Assembly (NCBI GenBank): GCA_020851395.1 | Contig: JADZCW010000088.1 | Span: 1 to 11,891 of the forward strand | Length of the DNA: 11,891 nt | Reading direction: 5' to 3' | DNA from: Phycisphaeraceae bacterium | Lineage (GTDB): Bacteria > Planctomycetota > Phycisphaerae > Phycisphaerales > Phycisphaeraceae | Shown: in pieces, positions 5,949-11,891 of the stretch | How positions within the stretch are numbered: the first letter of the stretch is position 1 | Layout: every line of letters starts with the position of its first letter | Position numbers and translations under genes: made by a program | The notes under the pieces: model-generated | Databases searched by the model: none | What the model was told of the DNA's origin: nothing | Seen by the model: the letters and a program-made list of their open reading frames with translations, nothing else

Positions 5949-7039
5949 GGCGACGGCACTCCCCGCCCCTGGTTGGCCGGCAGGTCGTCCAGGACGATCG
6001 GCTTGCCCTGGCTGAGCAGCCCCGCCTCGTAACACTCCATCACCGCCCGGGCGAACTCGAGCGTGCCGCGCGTCGCCGGCTCGCCACTGAGGCAGCTCCG
6101 CACGAAGTGCTGCAACTCCGCGTGAAAGCCCTGCAGGTAGATCGCCTTGTTCTCGAGCGTCGAGAGCGAGAACTGCGGCTCATAGACCAGGGCGGCCACG
6201 TCCTCGCCGCCGGCGGCGAAGTCGCGCCCCTGGCCGTAGTCGAAGGGATAGCCGGGCCGGTGGACGAGCAGGCGCGTGCAGTTCTCCAGCACCAGGTGCC
6301 CGTGCTCGCAGACGACCTCGTAGCGCTCCATCGACCCCGAGTTCGCGTGCCCCGCCGCCATGTGCAGGCAGCCCAGAACGCCGGTGGGAAACTCGAAGGT
6401 CACAAAGCCGCCCCCGCGCGGCGATCGGTGGACCGTCAATGATCGTGGCCGTCCACCCAGGCCGACAATCGCGCTCAGGGGGTGCACGCCGTTGCTGAGC
6501 CAGTTCGACGGCCGCCTCTCGGCCAGCACCGCCGGCCCGTCGGGCGACACGTCCATGGGATAACGCGCCGAGAGGGTGCGAACCGCGCCGAACTTCGCGT
6601 CGCTGAGGAAGGCACTCAGGCGGTCCATCGCCGGCATGAAGATCTTCTTGCACCCCACCACCACCTGCCGGCCCGCGGCGGCGCGCGCGGCGAGCATGCG
6701 GTCGACGTCGGCCACGTTCATGCCCGGCGGTTTCTCCATCCAGACATGCAGCCCGCCGGACATCGCCTGGCAAGCCAGCTCCGGGTGGAGGCGAGGCCCG
6801 ACCACCAGCAGCACCGCGTCGGCCAAGTGGCTGTCGATCAGCTCCGCCAGGTTCGTGAAGCTGGCCCTGGTGCCGTACCGGGAGGCGTATTCCCTGGCCC
6901 GCGTCGGGTCCACGTCGCAGGTGGCCACCAGGTCGGCCGGCAGATCATCCAGGCAGGGAAGGATGCTGCGACGGGCATGCTGGCCGCACCCGACCAGGGC
7001 AACCTTCAGCCGCGGGGATTCTTGCGGTGGTGATGACAT
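5945..7039 (-). CDS. Gfo/Idh/MocA-family NAD(P)-dependent oxidoreductase
   Basis: This is a predicted cytoplasmic sugar or inositol dehydrogenase of 364 residues. The N-terminal Rossmann fold starts with KVALVGCGQHA (GxGxxA at about 17-22). The family EKP motif is present as VWMEKPPG at about 102-106, and its lysine is a catalytic residue in the family. A conserved histidine lies in NWLSNGVHPL, where relatives usually have DxGxH; the aspartate is not obvious here. Two starts are possible: GTG at 7045 or ATG at 7039, two codons later. ATG is preferred; the region just upstream is G-rich with CAGGGATG as a loose Shine-Dalgarno. It is the first gene of the operon, and its TGA overlaps the next start by three bases. 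Transcription diverges from nuoA across about 130 bases. Family certain, substrate unknown. Confidence 0.92.
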   Translation of the reverse strand: MSSPPQESPRLKVALVGCGQHARRSILPCLDDLPADLVATCDVDPTRAREYASRYGTRASFTNLAELIDSHLADAVLLVVGPRLHPELACQAMSGGLHVWMEKPPGMNVADVDRMLAARAAAGRQVVVGCKKIFMPAMDRLSAFLSDAKFGAVRTLSARYPMDVSPDGPAVLAERRPSNWLSNGVHPLSAIVGLGGRPRSLTVHRSPRGGGFVTFEFPTGVLGCLHMAAGHANSGSMERYEVVCEHGHLVLENCTRLLVHRPGYPFDYGQGRDFAAGGEDVAALVYEPQFSLSTLENKAIYLQGFHAELQHFVRSCLSGEPATRGTLEFARAVMECYEAGLLSQGKPIVLDDLPANQGRGVPSP

Positions 7040-7132
7040 GGCCACATCCCTGCCCCGGCCCCCCGGAAATGTGGAATCGCCATACCCTACCAGATGCCCC
7101 CCGCCGCCACGATCCCCCCACCTTTGCCCGGT

Positions 7133-7162
7133 TTGAGCCCCCCCGCCCCCTTCCGCTACACT
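7133..7162 (+). promoter_or_regulatory. Probable promoter of nuoA
   Basis: TTGAGC (7133-7138) and TACACT (7157-7162) are separated by 18 bases and resemble -35 and -10 boxes of a housekeeping promoter. The expected transcription start would fall at about 7169, only a few bases before the nuoA ATG at 7172. The mRNA would then be leaderless or nearly so, which agrees with the absence of any purine-rich ribosome binding site (the sequence before the ATG is ACCCCTCCT). Confidence 0.45.
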
Positions 7163-7171
7163 ACCCCTCCT

Positions 7172-7567
7172 ATGCTGGTCCTCGCCTCATCGGAATTCAG
7201 CCACTTCGCTCCGCTGGTCATCCTGCTGGCGGTCGCGTTGTCGTTCGGCTTCGGCAACCTGATCATCAGCGCCATCCTCGGCCCCAAGCGCCAGGGATCG
7301 GTCAAGGGCATGACCTACGAATCCGGCATGAACCCCATCGGCACGGCCCGCCAGCAGTTCAACGTGCGGTTCTACATCGTGGCGATGACCTTCCTGCTCT
7401 TCGACGTCGAGATCGTCTTCCTCTACCCCTGGGCGACGGTCTTCCCGAGCCTGGCGGCGGACAGCTCGCTGCGCTGGCTGTTCCTCTTCCGCGTGCTCTT
7501 TTTCATCCTCACGAGCATCGTGGCCTTCCTCTACGCCTGGCGCAAGGGCGTGTTCCGCTACGACTGA
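7172..7567 (+). CDS. nuoA: NADH-quinone oxidoreductase subunit A (NuoA, ND3-like)
   Basis: This is the small membrane subunit of respiratory complex I, 131 residues, which is normal for the family. Three membrane helices are seen at about 13-36, 66-86 and 102-122. The loop and second helix carry the family hallmark YESGMNPIGTARQQFNVRFY followed by FLLFDVEIVFLYPWA, where D78 and E80 are the conserved acidic residues. The start at 7172 is chosen because the frame upstream is a proline-rich translation of non-coding sequence, and because a promoter-like pair ends just before it. It is unusual that nuoB and the other nuo genes do not follow; the next gene on the strand is an unrelated glycosyltransferase 233 bases away. 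The rest of complex I must be encoded elsewhere. Confidence 0.95.
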   Translation: MLVLASSEFSHFAPLVILLAVALSFGFGNLIISAILGPKRQGSVKGMTYESGMNPIGTARQQFNVRFYIVAMTFLLFDVEIVFLYPWATVFPSLAADSSLRWLFLFRVLFFILTSIVAFLYAWRKGVFRYD

Positions 7568-7680
7568 GTCCGGAACGATACCTATTATCAACCCGCCAAT
7601 CAGATGTAATAGTCTGTCTTTATTTGTCTTACCTCTCTTTTCCGGCCAAGGATACGGTCAAGCCAAGCATCGAAAACGCC

Positions 7681-7710
7681 GAAAATCACCTCGTGCCGAG
7701 GTGGATTTTC
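7681..7710 (+). terminator. Hairpin between nuoA and the glycosyltransferase, possible terminator
   Basis: GAAAATCACCTC (7681-7692) pairs with GAGGTGGATTTTC (7698-7710) around a five-base loop, GTGCC, with a single bulged G. The stem is near-perfect over 12 pairs. The A-run on one side and T-run on the other are inside the stem, so it could stop transcription in either direction, although no U tract follows the stem. It lies 113 bases after the nuoA stop, in a 233-base gap that is more AT-rich than its surroundings and in which I see no gene. Confidence 0.5.
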
Positions 7711-7800
7711 AGACCCGGCGGCCTATGGTGAGCCCGATAGTTATCGATGGACGCGTTCTCGGCACGTCGGGCAAGGCAACGCAGACAGGGGCGGGACTCG

Positions 7801-8979
7801 ATGACCACTGTTGTCGACGGCAATCAACCGCCCTCGCAGGCAAGTCAGCCTCCACTGGCCGGGGCTGCCCCCGCGTCTCTGCCTGCGGGGCTGGACGTCT
7901 CGGTCGTCGTGCCTACCTATCACGAGCGTGAGAACCTGCCGGCCTTGATCAATCGGATCGAGTCCGTCGCCCGGGTCAGCAGGCTCGACCTCGAGCTGCT
8001 GATCATGGACGACAACAGCCAGGACGGCACCGAAGAACTCATCGCCCAGCTCAACAAGCCCTGGGTGCGTCTGATCGTCCGCAAGGCCAACCGGGGGCTG
8101 AGCCCGGCGGTGATGGACGGCCTGCGGGCGGCCAGGCACGCGCGCGTCGTGGTGATGGACGCCGACCTGAGCCACCCGCCCGAGGCGATCCCCGCCATGC
8201 TCGCCGAGCTCGAGCGCGGGCAGGAGTTCGTCGTCGGCTCGCGTTATGTCGCGGGCGGATCAACCGACGCGGCCTGGGGATTTCTCCGCTGGCTCAACAG
8301 CAAGGTCGCCACGCTGATGGCCAGGCCATTGACGAGCCTGCGCGACCCCATGGCGGGCTTCTTCGCCCTCCGTCGCGCCGACGCCCAAAACGTGCACCTC
8401 AACCCCGTCGGGTACAAGATCGGCCTGGAGCTGCTGATCAAGTGTGGCTTTACCCGGGTCACCGAGATCCCCATCCACTTCACCGACCGCACGCTTGGGC
8501 AGAGCAAGCTCAACCTCAAGGAGCAGCTCCGCTACATCCAGCACCTCCGCCGGTTGTTCCTGCACAAGTACCCCGACCGGTCGCACCTGATCCAGTTCAT
8601 CGTGGTGGGCTTGTGCGGCCTGGGCGTGAACCTGGGCGTCCTGACGCTGCTGCTGGCTATGAAAATGGGCCTCCGACCGGCGGCGGCGACGGCGATCGGC
8701 GTGTCGATGCTCTTCAATTTCGCGCTCAACCGCCGGTTCACCTTCTCCTACGCCCGGCGGGGCAGGATCTCGCGGCAGCTCCCGGCCTTCGTCCTGGCCT
8801 GCTCGGCCGGGGCGGTGATCAACTATTTCGTCACCATCGCCGTGGCCCTGCGCCTGCCCGCGGACATGTTTGCCGGCGAGCAGCTTGCCGCGTTCCTGGG
8901 CGTCGTGGCGGGAACGGGCTCGAATTACCTCTTCAACCGCTATATCGTCTTCCACAAGCGGCATCACAGGCACGGGTGA
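7801..8979 (+). CDS. GT2 family glycosyltransferase (polyprenyl-phosphate mannosyl/glucosyltransferase type) fused to a GtrA-like membrane domain
   Basis: This membrane-attached enzyme (392 residues) probably transfers a sugar from a nucleotide-sugar to a polyprenyl phosphate on the cytoplasmic face. After a flexible, proline- and alanine-rich leader of about 30 residues, the GT2 domain (about 32-255) shows VSVVVPTYHERENL, LLIMDDNSQDGTEE, the DxD-type metal site DAD at 120-122, VGSRYV, RDPMAGFFAL and IPIHFTDRTLGQSKL. These are typical of dolichol-phosphate mannosyltransferase relatives. The C-terminal part (about 263-385) has four hydrophobic helices with NFALNRRFTF and SNYLFNRYIVF, typical of GtrA. 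The ATG at 7801 is preferred because GGGGCGGGA precedes it. The fusion is known in bacteria and archaea. The sugar is not predictable from sequence. Confidence 0.92.
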   Translation: MTTVVDGNQPPSQASQPPLAGAAPASLPAGLDVSVVVPTYHERENLPALINRIESVARVSRLDLELLIMDDNSQDGTEELIAQLNKPWVRLIVRKANRGLSPAVMDGLRAARHARVVVMDADLSHPPEAIPAMLAELERGQEFVVGSRYVAGGSTDAAWGFLRWLNSKVATLMARPLTSLRDPMAGFFALRRADAQNVHLNPVGYKIGLELLIKCGFTRVTEIPIHFTDRTLGQSKLNLKEQLRYIQHLRRLFLHKYPDRSHLIQFIVVGLCGLGVNLGVLTLLLAMKMGLRPAAATAIGVSMLFNFALNRRFTFSYARRGRISRQLPAFVLACSAGAVINYFVTIAVALRLPADMFAGEQLAAFLGVVAGTGSNYLFNRYIVFHKRHHRHG

Positions 8980-9010
8980 CAGTGTGTCAAGCCCGTCTTC
9001 CCGCGAATGC

Positions 9011-9039
9011 TTGACGGCAGCCCGGCGGGGGACCATCCT
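9011..9039 (+). promoter_or_regulatory. Possible promoter of the GH127 gene
   Basis: TTGACG (9011-9016) and CATCCT (9034-9039) are separated by exactly 17 bases, in the 102-base gap before the glycosidase gene. The -35 box is close to consensus; the -10 box is weak. The -35 box overlaps the right arm of a 7-base inverted repeat, GTCAAGC (8986-8992) and GCTTGAC (9009-9015), which could be an operator or a short hairpin. This is an inferred call. Confidence 0.4.
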
Positions 9040-9081
9040 AGGGGGCTGTAATTCAGTTCCTGCCCCGCCTGAGATGGACAC

Positions 9082-11019
9082 ATGGCCATGACCACCGCTT
9101 CGCCGGCCCGGACCGACCTGGCCCCCTTGTCGCTTACCCCCCTGCCCCTGGGCGCCATCCGGCCCGAGGGCTGGCTCAAGACCCAGCTCCGCATCCAGGC
9201 CAACGGCCTGACCGGACACCTCGACGAGTTCTGGCCCGACATCCGCGACTCGGGCTGGATCGGCGGCAAGGCCGAGGGATGGGAGCGAGGCCCCTACTGG
9301 CTCGACGGCGCGTACCCCCTGGCCGTCCTGCTCGACGACGCGCCGCTCAAGGCCAAGGCCACACGGTGGGTCGACTACATCCTCACCCACCAGCACGACG
9401 ACGGCTGGCTTGGGCCCCTCACCGATGGCCAGCACGCGGAGAAAGACCCCTGGCCGGTCTTCATCGCGCTCAAGATCCTCATCCAGCACCACCAGGTCAC
9501 GGCCGACGCGCGCGTCATCCCGGCGATGCAGAAGTTCCTGCGGACGCTCGACGCGCAGCTCGACGCCAAGCCGCTCTCGAGCTGGGCGTGGGCCCGCGAG
9601 GGCGACCTGCTCTGGTGCATCCACTGGCTCTTCGACCAGACGCACGAATCCTGGCTCCTCGACCTGGCCGCCAAGGCCCACAAGCAGGCCCTGGACTGGC
9701 GGGCGAACTTCGAGAGCTTCCTCTACGACTTCAAGACCGACGCGCTCGGACAAGCGACCTTCAAACAGAAGAACAAACGCGACTGGACCGGGGCGGACTA
9801 CCACGCCACCCACGTGGTGAACAACGCCATGGGCCTCAAGCAGCCGGGCCTGTGGTCGCGGCAGTCGGGCGACGAGGGCGACCGGCGGGCGATCTTCAAC
9901 ATGATCAAGGTGCTCGACACGCACCACGGCCAGGCCACGGGCGTGTTCTCGGGCGATGAGCACCTGGCGTCGAACCATCCCTCGCAGGGCACGGAGACCT
10001 GCGCGGTGGTCGAGTACCTCTTCTCGCTCGAGGTGCTGCTGGCGGCGCTGGGCGAGCCGGCGCTGGCCGATCGGCTCGAACGCATCGCCTTTAACGCCCT
10101 GCCCGCGCCGTTCAAGCCGGACATGTGGGCCCGGCAGTATGTGCAGCAGACCAACCAGGTCGTCTGCGAGCGGTCGGTCGATCGCGTCTACACCAACAAC
10201 ATGCAGGACGCGAACATGTACGGCCTGGAGACGAACTTTGGCTGCTGCACGGCCAACATGGACCAGGGCTGGCCGAAGTTCGCCGCCCATCTCTGGATGG
10301 CCAACCCGCGCGGTGGGCTGACGGCGATCTCCTACGCCCCTTGCCGGGTGACGACGACCCTGGCCGGGGCGGCCGTGCAGGTCAACGTCCAGACCGAGTA
10401 CCCGTTCAACGCAGCGATCAATATCCACGTCCGCACCGACAGGCCGGCCGAGTTCCCGCTAGAGCTGCGCATCCCCGCCTGGGCGGCGGGCGCGATGGTG
10501 CGCGTCGGCCAGGAGCCCGAGCAGCCGGCCGAGCCCGGCACGGTGCACACGATCCGCCGGACGTGGTCCGGGCTGACGCAGGTGACGCTCAAGCTGCCGA
10601 TGGTCTGGCGGGCGGAGAAGCGGTTCAACAACGCCCTGACGCTGCTGCGCGGGCCGCTGGTGTTCAGTCTGAACATCAACGATCGCTGGCAGCAGGTCCA
10701 CGGCGACCTGCCGCACGCGACGTGGCAGACGCTCCCGACGTCGACGTGGAACTACGCCCTGGTGCTCGACCCGAACGAGCCGAGCAAGTCGATCAGCCTG
10801 ACGAAGAAACCCATCGGCGACTGCCCCTTCTCGCCCGACGGCTCGCCGTTGCGTGCGAAGGTCCCGGCCAAGCGTCTGCCCGGCTGGGACGTCGATCGTC
10901 ACGCCGCGGCGGCGCCGCCCAAGAGCCCGATCAAGTCCAACGAGCAGACACAGATGATTGAGCTGCTGCCCTTCGGCTGCACGAACCTCCGCGTGACCGA
11001 GCTGCCCTGGATCGGTTGA
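9082..11019 (+). CDS. GH127-family (DUF1680) glycoside hydrolase, beta-L-arabinofuranosidase-like
   Basis: This is a predicted retaining glycosidase of 645 residues. The N-terminal two-thirds form the (alpha/alpha)6-barrel-type domain, and a beta-rich part follows. In characterised GH127 enzymes, a glutamate and three cysteines bind zinc and one of the cysteines is the nucleophile. The equivalents here are E305 and C307 in GTETCAVVE and C388-C389 in NFGCCTANM, so the site is intact. E293 in SGDEHL is the likely acid/base; it lies 12 residues before E305 (16 in the Bifidobacterium enzyme as I remember it). There is no signal peptide or lipobox, so it probably acts in the cytoplasm on imported oligosaccharides. 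The start is either ATG 9082 or the ATG two codons later; no clear ribosome binding site decides. DUF1680 proteins have other specificities too, so L-arabinose is not assured. Confidence 0.88.
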   Translation: MAMTTASPARTDLAPLSLTPLPLGAIRPEGWLKTQLRIQANGLTGHLDEFWPDIRDSGWIGGKAEGWERGPYWLDGAYPLAVLLDDAPLKAKATRWVDYILTHQHDDGWLGPLTDGQHAEKDPWPVFIALKILIQHHQVTADARVIPAMQKFLRTLDAQLDAKPLSSWAWAREGDLLWCIHWLFDQTHESWLLDLAAKAHKQALDWRANFESFLYDFKTDALGQATFKQKNKRDWTGADYHATHVVNNAMGLKQPGLWSRQSGDEGDRRAIFNMIKVLDTHHGQATGVFSGDEHLASNHPSQGTETCAVVEYLFSLEVLLAALGEPALADRLERIAFNALPAPFKPDMWARQYVQQTNQVVCERSVDRVYTNNMQDANMYGLETNFGCCTANMDQGWPKFAAHLWMANPRGGLTAISYAPCRVTTTLAGAAVQVNVQTEYPFNAAINIHVRTDRPAEFPLELRIPAWAAGAMVRVGQEPEQPAEPGTVHTIRRTWSGLTQVTLKLPMVWRAEKRFNNALTLLRGPLVFSLNINDRWQQVHGDLPHATWQTLPTSTWNYALVLDPNEPSKSISLTKKPIGDCPFSPDGSPLRAKVPAKRLPGWDVDRHAAAAPPKSPIKSNEQTQMIELLPFGCTNLRVTELPWIG

Positions 11020-11045
11020 TCGCTCGCGAGCCGCGAAAACCAATA

Positions 11046-11891
11046 TCACTTCCGGGCGGGCCACAGCCCGTCCAGCACGTCGACGATGCGATGTGCGAGC
11101 TGCCAGCCGCCCTTGGCGTCGACGGGGTTGCTCGCGGGGATCGAGCCATACCCCCCGCCGGCCATCGAGCGGGCGCTCGGGACGTAGCTGCCCGAGCCAG
11201 CGAGCTGGACGATGAAGGTCTGCGTGGCCTGGCTGCGGGCCTTGATGTGGATGCCGAAGTCCAGGTAGTACTCGAAGGGAAGCGTCACGATCGCCACGTC
11301 GCCGAGGCGGAGCACGTGCAGCTCGACGGGGAAGGTGGGGTGGTTCTTCTGGTCGTCGAATCGCTTAACGACCGACTCGTACCAGGCGGCCCGGCAGTGG
11401 GCGGCCGTCGGGGCGTGGAACCAATAGGGCTGACTCTTGCGGGCGGGGTCAGCCTCGATTTCGCGCATCAGCTGCTCGAAGCTCTGCCTCGCGGCCCGTG
11501 CCTCCTGGCCGGCCTGCTCGGCGTCGGCGGCGGTGAGCTGGGCCATCGGCAGTTGCAGAAGCTCGACGTGATGACTCAGGCACGGTGAGGCGTCGCGCGT
11601 GGCGGTGACGGCGGCCAGCGATCTCTCGACGGCGTCGGCGATGCGTACGGCGATCTCCTGGCACTCCGAGCGGCCATGGAGCTCGAGCATCCGCCGGGCC
11701 GATCGCTTCTCGAAGATCAGGTGCGGCGACAGGTCCCCGGCCGCGCTGCACTGGGGCAGGATGTAAAGATCCTTGCCGAGGCGCCGGCGCAGCTCCAGGC
11801 GCGTGTCGGCCCAGTAGTCGGCGCTCAGCACGTGCTCGCCCTCGTTGACCTGCGAGGGGCAGGGGACGTTGACGACCAGGCCGGTGAGCGC
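11046..11891 (-). CDS. Neutral/alkaline ceramidase-like protein (C-terminal part; N-terminus beyond window edge)
   Basis: The frame is open from the window edge to the TGA at 11048-11046, giving 281 residues of the C-terminal part. A GTG at 11831 lies within it, but the residues upstream (LTGLVVNVPCPSQVNEGEHVL) continue naturally, so the real start is outside. The section GKDLYILPQCSAAGDLSPH and the SADYWADTRLELRRRLG stretch before it resemble the GDxSP-containing catalytic domain region of neutral/alkaline non-lysosomal ceramidase-like proteins. Later come a block with LGDVAIVTLPFEYYLDFGIHIKARS and an ending in GSYVPS...GGGYG, as in many planctomycete proteins annotated as hypothetical. True ceramide hydrolysis is not implied; many of these relatives are of unknown substrate. 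The gene converges with the glycosidase gene, with 26 bases between the stops. Confidence 0.7.
   Translation of the reverse strand, partial: ALTGLVVNVPCPSQVNEGEHVLSADYWADTRLELRRRLGKDLYILPQCSAAGDLSPHLIFEKRSARRMLELHGRSECQEIAVRIADAVERSLAAVTATRDASPCLSHHVELLQLPMAQLTAADAEQAGQEARAARQSFEQLMREIEADPARKSQPYWFHAPTAAHCRAAWYESVVKRFDDQKNHPTFPVELHVLRLGDVAIVTLPFEYYLDFGIHIKARSQATQTFIVQLAGSGSYVPSARSMAGGGYGSIPASNPVDAKGGWQLAHRIVDVLDGLWPARK

Noticed and set aside
5949..6035. A longer start for the TIM-barrel protein (29 more residues)
   Set aside because: The added part is glycine/proline-rich and overlaps the oxidoreductase gene; the GTG that overlaps its stop codon, with GGGGAG upstream, is a better start.
7747..7800. 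An upstream start for the glycosyltransferase (18 more residues)
   Set aside because: The added residues are basic and low-complexity, and the purine-rich ribosome binding site precedes the ATG at 7801.
8260..10428. A 722-codon open frame on the minus strand across the glycosyltransferase and GH127 genes
   Set aside because: It is antisense to two genes with clear family motifs. The translation is rich in R, G, V, H, L with no recognisable domain, as expected for the complement of GC-rich codons.
11022..11031. The palindrome GCTCGCGAGC between the two converging genes
   Set aside because: It has no loop, is short, and no T run follows; in GC-rich sequence this is expected by chance, so I do not call it a terminator.

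Overview
This is a high-GC bacterial window with closely packed genes on both strands. The gene content suggests a member of Planctomycetota, perhaps the Phycisphaerae side, or a close relative. It holds a GH127/DUF1680 glycosidase, a Gfo/Idh oxidoreductase + TIM-barrel isomerase + cupin trio, and a neutral-ceramidase-like protein of a kind often annotated as hypothetical in planctomycetes. That taxonomic call rests on gene families only; there is no rRNA or other marker gene here.

Left half (1-7045): all genes lie on the minus strand. Read in the direction of transcription, the order is as follows. First comes a three-gene sugar-conversion operon (Gfo/Idh oxidoreductase, sugar-phosphate-isomerase-like TIM barrel, cupin) whose reading frames overlap by 3 and 8 bases. 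Next are thyX (flavin-dependent thymidylate synthase) and a tRNA-Val(UAC). Then come two genes of the siroheme-dependent haem route: a fused AhbA-AhbB siroheme decarboxylase and an AhbC/NirJ-type radical SAM protein. Last is an NtrC-type, sigma-54-activating response regulator that runs off the left edge.

Right half (7172-11891): on the plus strand are an isolated nuoA (complex I subunit A) with a promoter placed for a nearly leaderless mRNA, a GT2 glycosyltransferase fused to a GtrA-like membrane domain, and a GH127-family glycosidase with its predicted zinc/cysteine site intact. This last gene converges on the C-terminal part of a minus-strand ceramidase-like protein that runs off the right edge.

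How the genes fit together: the haem genes imply that haem or a related tetrapyrrole is made from siroheme instead of protoporphyrin. AhbD, the last enzyme of that route, is not in the window. The Gfo/Idh trio, GH127 enzyme and ceramidase-like protein point to breakdown of complex glycans or glycoconjugates. I see no defence system, CRISPR array, transposase gene, prophage or clearly new multi-gene system. The most unusual sequence-level features are a family of short CTTCCGGGG repeats between the cupin gene and thyX, and a related inverted pair with a 10-base G tract in the linker between the two domains of the fused AhbA-AhbB gene.
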